54,849 nt of DNA, taken from assembly GCA_025454255.1 (NCBI GenBank), contig JALOOU010000012.1, positions 1 through 54,849 on the forward strand. The letters are read 5' to 3'. Numbering within the stretch: position 1 is the first letter of the stretch; the number at the start of each line of letters is the position of its first letter. The position numbers were made by a program, and so were the translations under genes. The notes under the pieces are model-generated. The model was not told where the DNA came from, did no database searches, and saw only the letters and a list, made by a program, of their open reading frames with translations. The stretch comes from Desulfobacterales bacterium. Lineage in GTDB: Bacteria > Desulfobacterota > Desulfobacteria > Desulfobacterales > SpSt-501. Positions 34,741 to 43,644 of this stretch are shown in pieces.

Positions 34741-36777
34741 TCAACTCCGTCGCACGGCAGAGGACAGTTTCGCCACCGCCTTCTTGACCGCGGAGGCGTC
34801 GGTCTGGAACGGGAGTGTGATCTGGTCGCCGTTGCCGTTTAGGCGGTTATAGGCGACTGCCACCTCCAGCGCGTTGGGATTGCGTGCCCAGCTGCGGCGG
34901 GCGACCCCTACCATCACATCCCAGCTCATCGCCGAGCGGAGAATCCCATCGACCCGGCTGCTGCCATCGAGCACCATGCCGAACCCGCCGTTGATGGCCT
35001 TGCCGATCCCCGTACCACCGCCGTTGTGCAGCGCCACCAGGGACATCCCCCGGGCGGCGTTGCCGGCGAAGCAATGGGTGGCCATGTCGGCGCAGATGTT
35101 GCTGCCGTCGCGGATGTTGGCGGTTTCCCGAAAAGGAGAATCGGTGCCGCCGGGGTCGTGGTGGTCGCGGCCGAGCATGATCGGCCCGACCTCCCCGGCC
35201 CGCACCATGGCATTGAAACGCAACGCGATCCGCGAGCGCCCTTCGGCGTCGGCGTAGAGGATCCGCGCCTGACTGCCGACCACCAGCCGGTTGGATTTGG
35301 CATCACGGATCCAGTGATGGTTGTCGCGGTCCTCGGCGCGCCGCGATGGGTCGATACAGGCCATTGCGGCGTGGTCTGTCCTTTCGAGATCCTCCGGGTC
35401 GCCGCTCAGGCAGACCCAGCGGAAGGGGCCATAGCCGTAATCGAAGATCGGGCCCATCAGGTCTTCGAAATAGGAGGGAAAGACAAAGCCGTCCCGGGCG
35501 TCCACCCCGTTTTTCGCGACGTCGCGGACCCCGGCGTCGAAGACCGCTTTCAGAAAGGCATTGCCGTAGTCGAAAAAGAAGGCTCCCTGCCGGACCAGCT
35601 CCTTTATGACAAGAAAATGGCGCCTCAGGCTGACGTCTACGAGGGCCCGAAATGCGGCCCGGTCGGTGGCGAGCAGGCGGGTGCGTTCGGCGAAATCGAC
35701 GCCCTGAGGACAGTAGCCGCCATCGTAGGCCACGTGGCAGGAGGTCTGATCGGAAAGCAGGTCGACTCGGAAATGGGTCGCCGCCAGGTATTCCAGCAGA
35801 TCGACGATATTGCCGTGAAAGGCGATCGAGGTTGCGGATTTGGATGATCGGGCCTGGTCGGCCAAGCGCAGGGCCTCGGCCGGGTCTGAGCAGATCACAT
35901 CCACCCACCCCTGGCTGCGGCGGGTTTCGATCCTCGAGATATCCACCTCGGCGATCAGGGAGACCGCACCGGCGATCTTGGCCGCCTTGGGTTGAGCGCC
36001 GCTCATGCCGCCGAGACCGGAGGAGACGAACAAGAGGCCGCTCAGATTCCTGTCCGCCGCCACCCCGCACATCTTGCGACCGGCACTCAGCAGGGTGTTG
36101 TAGGTGCCGTGGACAATCCCCTGTGGGCCGATGTACATCCAGCCGCCGGCGGTCATCTGCCCGTAGGAGGTGACCCCCATCTGGGCGGCGATCTCCCAAT
36201 CATCGGGGTTGTCGTAGAGGCCGACCAGCAGGCCGTTGGTGATAATCACCCGCGGGTTGTCAGGACTCGACTGAAAGAGGCCCAACGGGTGGCCGGACAT
36301 CATGACCAGGGTCTGCTCTTCCGTCATGGCCTCCAGGTATTTTTTGATCAACCGCAACTGCATCCAGTTCTGGCAGACGCTGCCGGTTTCGCCGTAGGTG
36401 ACCAGTTCATACGGATACAAGGCGACGTCAAAATCGAGGTTGTTGTCGATCATCAACTGAAAGGCTTTACCGGCAAGGCACCGACCCTGGTACGCTTCAA
36501 TCGGTTTAGCCTTGAACGCTCCGTGGGGTCGGAACCGGTAGCCGTAAATTCGGCCGCGGGAGCGGAGCTCTTCGAGAAATTCCGGAATCAAGCGTGCGTG
36601 ATGCTGCTCAGGGACATAGCGCAAGGCGTTTTTTAGAGCTGTTTCCGTCTGGCGTGGGTTCAGTCTGAAGCCCCGGTCCGGGGCTCTTCTGATTCCGGGT
36701 AAAAAAGCCTCATGCTCCGGGAGTTGATCGTCCAGCCTCACCCGCATGGCGCCGGTAGTGTCGATGTAGCTCGTCAT
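34741..36777 (-). CDS. hutU: Urocanate hydratase (urocanase), long form
   Basis: Second enzyme of histidine breakdown; it uses tightly bound NAD to turn urocanate into imidazolonepropionate. It is 678 residues long, like the roughly 676-residue eukaryotic enzyme and unlike the roughly 555-residue form of Pseudomonas and Bacillus. Signature blocks are GYRFRPHGAFKAKP, YGQMTAGGWMYIGPQGIVHGTY, the NAD-binding SSGLGGMSGAQPKAA, YDGGYCPQGVD and LHNGGGTGIGKAINGGFG. GGAGGAGG precedes ATG 36777. It is divergent from hutH across a shared control region. Confidence 0.95.
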   Translation of the reverse strand: MTSYIDTTGAMRVRLDDQLPEHEAFLPGIRRAPDRGFRLNPRQTETALKNALRYVPEQHHARLIPEFLEELRSRGRIYGYRFRPHGAFKAKPIEAYQGRCLAGKAFQLMIDNNLDFDVALYPYELVTYGETGSVCQNWMQLRLIKKYLEAMTEEQTLVMMSGHPLGLFQSSPDNPRVIITNGLLVGLYDNPDDWEIAAQMGVTSYGQMTAGGWMYIGPQGIVHGTYNTLLSAGRKMCGVAADRNLSGLLFVSSGLGGMSGAQPKAAKIAGAVSLIAEVDISRIETRRSQGWVDVICSDPAEALRLADQARSSKSATSIAFHGNIVDLLEYLAATHFRVDLLSDQTSCHVAYDGGYCPQGVDFAERTRLLATDRAAFRALVDVSLRRHFLVIKELVRQGAFFFDYGNAFLKAVFDAGVRDVAKNGVDARDGFVFPSYFEDLMGPIFDYGYGPFRWVCLSGDPEDLERTDHAAMACIDPSRRAEDRDNHHWIRDAKSNRLVVGSQARILYADAEGRSRIALRFNAMVRAGEVGPIMLGRDHHDPGGTDSPFRETANIRDGSNICADMATHCFAGNAARGMSLVALHNGGGTGIGKAINGGFGMVLDGSSRVDGILRSAMSWDVMVGVARRSWARNPNALEVAVAYNRLNGNGDQITLPFQTDASAVKKAVAKLSSAVRRS

Positions 36778-36844
36778 TGCCTCCTCCCCCCTATCCGTCT
36801 ATTCCGCGCAGTTAAGATGCAGCGAATGAGATAGTGATTTTAAA

Positions 36845-36854
36845 TGTATATACA
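36845..36854. promoter_or_regulatory. Putative HutC operator 1
   Basis: TGTATATACA is a perfect 10-base palindrome and the known core of HutC sites in Pseudomonas and Klebsiella. It lies just downstream of the likely hutU promoter, where a bound repressor would block transcription. Confidence 0.65.
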
Positions 36855-37003
36855 ATTTTCCTACCAATTCACAACAGGGCCTGTCAAGGAAAATTCATCA
36901 TTAAAAAAATATCTTGACATTTGACTTATATCTCATTTAGTTATGATTATATATCCTCAAAAAAACAAACTTGAAGGCAAAGAAAGAACTAAATATTTGC
37001 TAT

Positions 37004-37019
37004 AATTGTACATACAATT
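37004..37019. promoter_or_regulatory. Putative HutC operator 2
   Basis: AATTGTACATACAATT is palindromic except at its centre and shares the TTGTAnnTACAA form of HutC sites. It lies between the likely hutH promoter and the hutH start codon. Confidence 0.6.
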
Positions 37020-37101
37020 GAAACAGGGGCACCTGCACCATTCGGATCATACCTATTTTAAGCGGGAATTTTTGTAAATAATCAATTCTGCTTGGTGGGC
37101 C

Positions 37102-38646
37102 ATGAGAACTGAAATTTGCATCACCCCCGGGGCGCTGACCCTTTCCCAGTTGCGCCAGGCCGCTAAACAGCCGGTCGCGTTGAGCCTTACCGAGGAGAGC
37201 AAGCCGGGGATCCATGCCTCCGTTGATGCGGTCAGGCGGGCCCTCGCTGAGGGCCGGGTAATATACGGAATCAACACCGGCTTCGGGCTTCTGGCCAATA
37301 CCATTATCCCCGACAAAGCGCTGGAGGAGCTGCAGCATTCGATTGTTCTCTCCCACGCCGCTGGTGTGGGCCCGCCGATGCGCGATGCGACCGTGCGCCT
37401 GATGATGCTTTTGAAGATCAACAGTCTTGCCCGCGGCTTTTCCGGGATCCGCCTGGAGGTGCTTGAGGCGCTGATCAAGATCGTCAACGCCGGAGTCTAC
37501 CCTTGCGTGCCGCAGAAGGGGTCGGTGGGCGCCTCAGGCGACCTGGTGCCGTTGGCCCATATGTGCTGCGTCATGCTGGGAGAGGGGGAAGTCCGGTACG
37601 AGGACCGTGTTCTGCCGGGCCGGGAAGGGCTGCGGCTCGCCGGTTTGCAGCCGATCGTCCTCGGCCCCAAAGAAGGCTTGGCGCTGCTCAACGGCACCCA
37701 AGCCTCCACCGCCCTCGCGTTGGAAGCCCTGTTTGCCGCCGAGGAGTTGTTTGCCGCCGCGATGGTCGCCGGGAGTCTCTCCGTAGAGGCTGCTTTGGCC
37801 AGCCGCAGACCGTTCGAGGCGTTGATTCACGAGGTGCGCGGACACCAGGACCAGATCGATGTGGCCGCCTGCTACCGCCGGCTGCTCGACCACAGCGAGA
37901 TCGAGGTTTCCCACAAGTTTTGCGAATCCGTCCAGGATCCCTATTCCCTGCGCTGCCAGCCCCAGGTGATGGGCGCCTGTCTTACCCAGATTCGCAACGC
38001 AGCAAAAACCATCCTTACCGAGGCCAACGGCGTATCCGACAACCCGTTGGTCTTCGCCGCCGAGAACGATGTCATCTCGGGCGGCAACTTCCACGCCGAG
38101 CCCATCGCCATGGCGGCCGACAACCTGGCCTTGGCCATCGCCGAAATCGGGGCTCTGTCCGAGCGCAGGATCGCCCTCTTGATTGATGCGCACATGTCGA
38201 AACTGCCGCCCTTTCTGGTCCAGAAAGGAGGCCTCAACTCAGGGTTCATGATCGCCCAGGTGACGACGGCCGCGCTTGCCAGCGAGAACAAATCCTTAGC
38301 CCACCCGGCGTCGGTGGACAGCCTGCCCACGTCGGCCAACCAGGAGGACCACGTCTCGATGGCGGCCTATGCCGCCCGGCGCCTTGCGGAGATGGCCGAC
38401 AACACGGCCGGAATCCTGGCCGTCGAACTGCTGGCCGCCTGCCAGGGCGTCGATTTCCGTGCGCCCTTGAAGACGTCCCCCCTCTTGGAAAAGGCCAAAG
38501 GACTGGTCCGCAGCCAGGTCCCCTTTTATGACCAGGACCGCTATTTCGCCCCGGACATCAAGAAGGCCCAATGCCTCGTGCAGTCAGGGGCCTTCAACCC
38601 ATTCGCCACGCCCGGGCTGTTGCCGAGTCTCGGTTTTAATCAGTGA
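37102..38646 (+). CDS. hutH: Histidine ammonia-lyase
   Basis: First enzyme of histidine degradation; it removes ammonia to give urocanate. It is 514 residues long. The MIO prosthetic group would form from Ala144-Ser145-Gly146 within [14 protein letters not shown]. Other conserved blocks are YGINTGFG near 53-60, [24 protein letters not shown] and [12 protein letters not shown]. It heads the rightward hut operon, with the HutC operator about 90 bases upstream. The ribosome site before ATG 37102 is a weak GGTGGG. Confidence 0.96.
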   Translation: MRTEICITPGALTLSQLRQAAKQPVALSLTEESKPGIHASVDAVRRALAEGRVIYGINTGFGLLANTIIPDKALEELQHSIVLSHAAGVGPPMRDATVRLMMLLKINSLARGFSGIRLEVLEALIKIVNAGVYPCVPQKGSVGASGDLVPLAHMCCVMLGEGEVRYEDRVLPGREGLRLAGLQPIVLGPKEGLALLNGTQASTALALEALFAAEELFAAAMVAGSLSVEAALASRRPFEALIHEVRGHQDQIDVAACYRRLLDHSEIEVSHKFCESVQDPYSLRCQPQVMGACLTQIRNAAKTILTEANGVSDNPLVFAAENDVISGGNFHAEPIAMAADNLALAIAEIGALSERRIALLIDAHMSKLPPFLVQKGGLNSGFMIAQVTTAALASENKSLAHPASVDSLPTSANQEDHVSMAAYAARRLAEMADNTAGILAVELLAACQGVDFRAPLKTSPLLEKAKGLVRSQVPFYDQDRYFAPDIKKAQCLVQSGAFNPFATPGLLPSLGFNQ

Positions 38647-38752
38647 CGGATATGCGCCTGAGGAACAACGCCACACGGCATGAGCGCCGGCAGCATGGAA
38701 AGGCATGGCCGCCGGTCATGAACCTAACGGTTGGCCTAACTTAATAAATTTG

Positions 38753-38767
38753 ATAGCAATGTGCTAT
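38753..38767. promoter_or_regulatory. Perfect inverted repeat at the hutC start
   Basis: ATAGCA and TGCTAT flank an ATG, which is the chosen hutC start codon. It could be a regulatory site or a hairpin that hides the start. It differs from the TGTATATACA sites, so a HutC operator here is unlikely. Confidence 0.3.
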
Positions 38768-39562
38768 AAGATGTGCAGGGAAAAATTCGATGGCCGCGTC
38801 AGCGGCCCCGCGAACGCAGCAGAACTTAACCGGAATCGGCACCCCCTTTACCTTCAAGTGAAAGAGCACATCACCTCCAAGATCGACAGCGGCGAGTTGG
38901 CGGTCGGCATGCGCATCCCTTCGGAAAACGAGCTGGTAGGCGCCCTGAATGTGTCGCGGATGACTGTCAACCGAGCCCTGCGTGAACTGAGCGCGGATGG
39001 GCGGTTGAAGCGCATCCAGGGGCGAGGGACATTCGTGGCCGAGCGCAAGCCGCAGTCGCCCCTTTTGGAGATCCGCTCCATTGCCGAAGAGATCCGCGCC
39101 CGCGGCGGCTCGCACTCCTGCACCGTTCACCTGCTGCAAGAGGAAAAGGTCAACCCGCAAACCGCGGCCGCCATGGAGCTGCCACCGTACACCACTGTGT
39201 TTCACTCCATCATTCTCCACAAGAACCAAAGTGTCCCCATCCAGCTCGGCGTGCGCTATGTCCATCCGGCCATCGCCCCGCATTATCTCGAGCAGGATTT
39301 CACCCGCATCACCGCCAGCGCGTATTTGCTCAGCGTAGCTCCGGTGAGCGCTATCGAACATGTGGTCGAGGCGCTCATCCCCGAGCCGTGGATTCGAAAG
39401 CTCCTTCAGATCAATGGGTCCGAACCCTGTCTGGCGCTGCGCCGCAAGACATGGGTCAATGAACGGGTGGCGACCTTCAGCATATTCTACTATCCAGGCT
39501 CGCGGTATACGCTCGGCAGCAAGTACCGCCTGGCCGATTCGGAGACGGTATCGCTCATATGA
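38759..39562 (+). CDS. hutC: GntR/HutC-family transcription regulator
   Basis: Histidine-utilisation repressor of about 267 residues. The N-terminal winged helix shows PLYLQVKEHI, IPSENELVGALNVSRMTVNRAL and RLKRIQGRGTFV. The C-terminal UTRA ligand domain follows from about residue 100. In known systems urocanate binds this domain and releases the repressor from TGTATATACA-type sites; two such sites lie in the hutU-hutH gap. The start is uncertain: ATG 38759 is chosen, with 38705 and 38771 as alternatives. The gene end overlaps ftcD as ATGA. Confidence 0.9.
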   Translation: MCYKMCREKFDGRVSGPANAAELNRNRHPLYLQVKEHITSKIDSGELAVGMRIPSENELVGALNVSRMTVNRALRELSADGRLKRIQGRGTFVAERKPQSPLLEIRSIAEEIRARGGSHSCTVHLLQEEKVNPQTAAAMELPPYTTVFHSIILHKNQSVPIQLGVRYVHPAIAPHYLEQDFTRITASAYLLSVAPVSAIEHVVEALIPEPWIRKLLQINGSEPCLALRRKTWVNERVATFSIFYYPGSRYTLGSKYRLADSETVSLI

Positions 39563-40467
39563 CTCATCAGATGCAACAGATCTTCGAGTGTGTTCCCAAT
39601 TTCAGCGAGGGCCGAGACCCCGAGCGGATCGACGCCATCGCAGGGCCCTTTCGCGGCCGGCAGGGCGTGAAGCTCCTGGACACCCAGCGCGACGAGGATC
39701 ATAACCGCCTGGTCGTGACGGTGGTGGGTGAGCCGGAGGCGCTGAAATCAGCGGTGCTCGAGGCCATGGCGGCGGCGGTTGCGGTTATCGATCTCCGGCA
39801 GCACCGCGGCCAGCACCCGCGCATGGGGGCGGTGGACGTGGTGCCCTTCATCCCCGTGCGCAACGCGACGATGGCCGAGGCCGTCGAACTGTCGCGGCAG
39901 GTCGCCGCCGCCGCGGCCGAGCGGCTGCACCTCCCCATTTTCCTCTACGAAGAATCGGCCTCGGCCCCGCACCGGCGCAACCTGGCCGAGATCCGCAAGG
40001 GCCAGTTCGAAGGAATGGCCCAAAAGCTCCAGCAACCGGGGTGGACGCCCGACTTCGGGCCGAATGCGGTCCATCCCACGGCCGGCGTCACGGCGATCGG
40101 CGCACGCATGCCGCTCATCGCCTTCAACGTCAACCTCGGGACCTCCAACCTCGAGATCGCCAACGACATCGCCCGCAAACTGCGCCACCTGAGCGGCGGC
40201 CTGCGCTACTGCAAGGCAATCGGCATCGCGCTCACGGAGCGGGATATCGTGCAGGTTTCCATGAACATGACCGACTTCACCCGTACGGCCCTCTACCGGG
40301 CCTTCGAGCTCGTGCGGATCGAGGCGCGGCGCTGGGGGGTGCCGGTCGTGGGCAGTGAAATCGTGGGGCTGGTCCCCATGGCCGCCCTCGTCGACGCGGC
40401 CGCCTACTATCTGCAGCTTGAGAACTTCGCGCCGGAGCAGGTGCTGGAATCCAGAATCTATGAATAA
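39559..40467 (+). CDS. ftcD: Glutamate formimidoyltransferase
   Basis: 302-residue enzyme that passes the formimino group of N-formimino-glutamate to tetrahydrofolate, releasing glutamate. Family blocks are ECVPNFSEGRD at the start, DEDHNRLVVT, and QHRGQHPRMGAVDVVPF with the catalytic histidine; a GARMPLIAFNVNLGT segment follows later. It matches the stand-alone formiminotransferase domain, the cyclodeaminase being encoded separately by fchA two genes later. It overlaps hutC by 4 bases and hutI by 8 bases. Confidence 0.95.
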   Translation: MTHQMQQIFECVPNFSEGRDPERIDAIAGPFRGRQGVKLLDTQRDEDHNRLVVTVVGEPEALKSAVLEAMAAAVAVIDLRQHRGQHPRMGAVDVVPFIPVRNATMAEAVELSRQVAAAAAERLHLPIFLYEESASAPHRRNLAEIRKGQFEGMAQKLQQPGWTPDFGPNAVHPTAGVTAIGARMPLIAFNVNLGTSNLEIANDIARKLRHLSGGLRYCKAIGIALTERDIVQVSMNMTDFTRTALYRAFELVRIEARRWGVPVVGSEIVGLVPMAALVDAAAYYLQLENFAPEQVLESRIYE

Positions 40468-41749
40468 CAACCTGCTCATCTCCCACGCCGCCGAGCTTGT
40501 AACCTGCAGCGGCTTCGGCCCGAAAAAGGGCAGCGCCATGGCCGAGCTCGGCATCATCGGCGACGGGGCGCTGGCGATCGAGAAGGGGAAGATCGTGCGC
40601 GTGGGAACGACCGCCGATGTTCTCTCCTGGATCAGGGCCGCCGACAGGGACCGCCGCGCCTTTGACACCATCGACGCCTCGGGCAAGGCCGTGCTACCCG
40701 GGTTTGTGGATTCCCACACCCATTTGGTATTCGGCGGGGATCGGGTAGAGGAGTTCGGCTGGAGGCTCGCGGGCGACAGCTACATGGAGATCCTGAGGCG
40801 CGGCGGGGGCATCCTCCGCACCGTGGCCGACACGCGCAGCGCTTCGCACGAAGAGCTGACGGTGTTGGGGTTGAGACGGCTCGATTCCATGCTCGCCTTC
40901 GGTGTCACCACGGTGGAGAGCAAAAGCGGATACGGCCTGGACCGCGACACCGAGATCAAGCAGCTGGAGGTCATGGCGGAGCTGAACCGGCTGCACCCGA
41001 TCGATGTCGTTCCCACGTTCATGGGCGCCCACGCGGTGCCTCCCGAATTCAAGGGGCGGGAGGATGCCTTCATCGACGTTTTGCTGGAGGAGGTTCTGCC
41101 GGCGGCGGCCTCCCTAAAGCTGGCCGAGTTCTGCGACGTGTTCTGCGAAAAAGGCGTTTTCACAGTGGCCCAGTCCCGGCGGCTGCTGACCGCCGCCCGG
41201 CAGGCGGGGCTGAAGCCCAAGCTGCATGCGGACGAGATCGTGCCGCTGGGCGGTGCGGAGCTGGCCGCCGAGCTCGGCGCCGTTTCGGCCGACCACCTGC
41301 TGCACGCCTCCGATGAAGGCATCCGTGCCATGGCCGCCTCCGGGGTGGTGGCCACGCTGCTGCCGGGGACCGCCTTCAGCCTGAAAGCGCCCTATGCCCG
41401 CGGCCGGGCCATGATCGATGCCGGCTGCGCGGTCGCGCTGGCGACCGACTTCAACCCGGGCAGCTGTTTCTCGGAGTCTGTTGCCCTGGTGGCGGCGCTG
41501 GCGGCAATCCATATGAACCTATCGGCCGGGGAGATCGTGGCGGCGCTCACGATCAACGCCGCCGCCGCCCTCGACCGGGCGCAGGTCATCGGCAGCCTCG
41601 ATCCCGGCAAACAGGGGGATGTGGTCATTCTGGAAAACCCCTCCCACCGCTTCATCCCCTACCGAGTCGGCGTGAACGCGGTGGAGAAGGTGATCAAAAA
41701 TGGGGTGCTGGTCTACGACAAGCTGAGCCAAGGAGGCCTGCGGTGCTGA
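40460..41749 (+). CDS. hutI: Imidazolonepropionase
   Basis: Third step of histidine degradation; this metal-dependent amidohydrolase opens the imidazolone ring to N-formimino-glutamate. It is 429 residues long. Metal-site motifs are VDSHTHLVFGG, GAHAVPPEF, LHADEI and ATDFNPGSC. ATG 40460 starts inside the ftcD end; a frame open further upstream is a shadow of ftcD. The stop overlaps the GTG start of fchA. The tight chain of overlaps supports translational coupling of the catabolic enzymes. Confidence 0.95.
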   Translation: MNNNLLISHAAELVTCSGFGPKKGSAMAELGIIGDGALAIEKGKIVRVGTTADVLSWIRAADRDRRAFDTIDASGKAVLPGFVDSHTHLVFGGDRVEEFGWRLAGDSYMEILRRGGGILRTVADTRSASHEELTVLGLRRLDSMLAFGVTTVESKSGYGLDRDTEIKQLEVMAELNRLHPIDVVPTFMGAHAVPPEFKGREDAFIDVLLEEVLPAAASLKLAEFCDVFCEKGVFTVAQSRRLLTAARQAGLKPKLHADEIVPLGGAELAAELGAVSADHLLHASDEGIRAMAASGVVATLLPGTAFSLKAPYARGRAMIDAGCAVALATDFNPGSCFSESVALVAALAAIHMNLSAGEIVAALTINAAAALDRAQVIGSLDPGKQGDVVILENPSHRFIPYRVGVNAVEKVIKNGVLVYDKLSQGGLRC

Positions 41750-42360
41750 CGGAGGTGTCGATCAAGGAGTACCTGTCCAAGACCGCCTCAGGCGACCCCC
41801 TGCCCGGCGGCGGGAGCGCGGCGGCGCTGAATGCCGCTCTGGGCGCGGCATTGACGGAAATGGTGGCCCACCTGACCGTCGGCCGCAAGGGGTTTGAAGC
41901 GGTGGACGCACAGATGCGGGCGGTGCGGCAGCGGGCGGCCGCGCTGCGGGCGAAACTCACCCTCGATGTGGACCGCGATGCGGATGCCTACACCCGGGTC
42001 CTGGCCGCCTTTAAACTGCCCAAGGAAACCGAGGCCGAAAAGGCGGATAGGGCCAGCGCCGTGCAGGACGCCTTCAAGCAGGCGGCGCTGGTGCCGCTGG
42101 GGGTCGCCCGTGACGCGCTCGCCGTGATGGAGTTGGGCCGGGCCGTCATCGCAAAGGGCAACCCCAATGCCGCCTCCGACGGGGCGGCCGGGGTCCTGGC
42201 CGCGCGCATGGCCGCGCGCACGGCGGTCTACAACGTCCGCATCAATCTGAACAGCATCCGCGACGCGGCCTTTACCGCCGAACTGCGCCGGGAAGCGGCT
42301 CGACTCGAAACCGAAGCCGAAGCAAAAGAAAAAGAGATCCTGGCCCTGTTGAGCCTGTAG
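41743..42360 (+). CDS. fchA: Formimidoyltetrahydrofolate cyclodeaminase
   Basis: 205-residue helical enzyme that converts 5-formimino-THF to 5,10-methenyl-THF and ammonia. The N-terminal TASGDPLPGGGSAAALNAALG loop binds folate; DRDADAYTRVLAAFKLPK and NPNAASDGAAG are also family-specific. It completes the route that sends the histidine ring carbon into the folate pool. It starts with GTG overlapping hutI and ends in TAG, whose last base is the first base of the next gene's GTG. Confidence 0.92.
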   Translation: MLTEVSIKEYLSKTASGDPLPGGGSAAALNAALGAALTEMVAHLTVGRKGFEAVDAQMRAVRQRAAALRAKLTLDVDRDADAYTRVLAAFKLPKETEAEKADRASAVQDAFKQAALVPLGVARDALAVMELGRAVIAKGNPNAASDGAAGVLAARMAARTAVYNVRINLNSIRDAAFTAELRREAARLETEAEAKEKEILALLSL

Positions 42361-43337
42361 TGCAACCGGCGACCTACACCTACCTGACGGCTGCCGACTG
42401 GAAACTGCGCATCGCCGAACTCAGGCGCATCGCCGCCCATTGCGCGCTCTGCCCCCGGCGCTGCGGGGTGGATCGGGATGCCGGCGAGACCGGTTTCTGC
42501 GGGGCCCCTGCCGGGCTCGTCGCCTCGAGCATCTTTCCCCACCACGGCGAGGAGCCCCCGCTCTCCGGCAGCGGCGGGTCCGGCACGGTATTCTTCACCC
42601 ACTGCACGCTCAAGTGCCTCTTCTGCCAGAACTATCAGATTTCCCACGAAGGCGAGGGGCGCCTCTTCACGCAGGAGGAGCTGGCGCAAAAACTGCTCCA
42701 TCTCCAGGCCCAGGGCTGCCACAACATCAACCTGGTCACGGCCACGCACCTGCTGCCCTGGATCCTGCCGGCGCTGCGGCGCGCCGCCCAGCAGGGGCTC
42801 ACGCTGCCGATCGTCTACAACTGCGGCGGCTACGAGCTGGCCGAGACGATTGACCTTCTGAAGGACGTGGTGGACATTTGGCTGCCCGATATGAAGTACG
42901 GCGACAACGCGTTTGCGCAGCGCTACTCGGCCGCACCCGACTACGTCGAGGTCAACCAGGCCGCCGTCCGCCGGATGTTTCGCCAGGTGGGGCCGCTGCG
43001 GGTCGACGAGGGCGGGATTGCCGAGCGCGGCCTGCTCATCCGCCATCTGGTGCTGCCGAACGGCCAGTCGGCCAGCTTTAAGGTTCTCGATTTCCTGCGG
43101 CAGGTCTTCGACCCCCAGGACATCACCATCAGCCTCATGGCCCAGTACCGCCCCCTCTACCGGGCCCGCACCCATTCCCCGCTCCACAAACGCCTGGAAC
43201 GCGCAGAGTATGAGACCGTCAAGGCGGCCTTCCTGGCGGCCGGGTTCAGCGGTTTTTTCCAGGAACCCGAAAAGCTGGACAGCTCGTTTGTGATCGATTT
43301 CAAAACCCGCAAGGAGGAACCGCTGATGGGTGGTTGA
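42360..43337 (+). CDS. PflX-like radical SAM protein (COG1313 type)
   Basis: 325-residue iron-sulfur protein. It has an N-terminal cysteine cluster CALCPRRC with GFCGAP, then the radical SAM motif CTLKCLFC (CX3CX2C) within FFTHCTLKCLFCQNYQIS. It resembles pyruvate formate-lyase activating enzymes of the PflX group, whose targets are mostly unknown. It starts at GTG 42360, sharing one base with the fchA stop, so it is translated with the hut operon. Its link to histidine degradation is not explained by known pathways. Confidence 0.88.
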   Translation: MQPATYTYLTAADWKLRIAELRRIAAHCALCPRRCGVDRDAGETGFCGAPAGLVASSIFPHHGEEPPLSGSGGSGTVFFTHCTLKCLFCQNYQISHEGEGRLFTQEELAQKLLHLQAQGCHNINLVTATHLLPWILPALRRAAQQGLTLPIVYNCGGYELAETIDLLKDVVDIWLPDMKYGDNAFAQRYSAAPDYVEVNQAAVRRMFRQVGPLRVDEGGIAERGLLIRHLVLPNGQSASFKVLDFLRQVFDPQDITISLMAQYRPLYRARTHSPLHKRLERAEYETVKAAFLAAGFSGFFQEPEKLDSSFVIDFKTRKEEPLMGG

Positions 43338-43644
43338 ACCGGGCTGCGATCGACACCTACGCCTCTTGACAGGCGCGGCCTTCTTGAAATATAGGACATC
43401 CTCAATCGCCGTCGTGAAGCGGCACTCGTCAGGCGTTTTCAACTATAATTCGTCGCGATCATTCACCCAGACTGGGAAAGCCCTTTTCCGGACGAATCCG
43501 GGATCCGCTTTGCCGGTTTTTTTTTCGGAAGGGGACAATTCACGGCCACGAAGGCCCTTGTTTCGGTTGAGCGAGCACGCCCACGAGCGGCGGGCTCAGG
43601 TCGAGTTGCAATGGTCAACCCTCAATCGCAAAGGAGAGCCTGCC
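43338..43644 (+). promoter_or_regulatory. Leader region of the TonB-dependent receptor gene
   Basis: TTGACA (43366-43371) and TATAGG (43390-43395), spaced by 18 bases, form a likely promoter, giving a leader of about 245 bases. The leader contains a hairpin CCGGA-CGAA-TCCGG (43488-43501), then a run of nine T at 43517-43525. A competing CCGG/CCGG pairing lies directly before the T-run. This could be a terminator or attenuator. I recognise no cobalamin box or Zur box with confidence. Confidence 0.45.

Larger units (their letters stand above)
36778..37101. promoter_or_regulatory. Divergent hut control region
   Basis: AT-rich 324-base gap between hutU and hutH, in sharp contrast to the GC-rich surroundings. 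It holds outward -35-like boxes on both strands (TTGACA at 36887-36882 on minus, and at 36914-36919 on plus) and two palindromes listed separately. On the plus strand TTGACA is followed 17 bases later by TTAGTT, with TATGATTATATAT just beyond. This layout suits coordinated induction of both hut arms. Confidence 0.6.
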
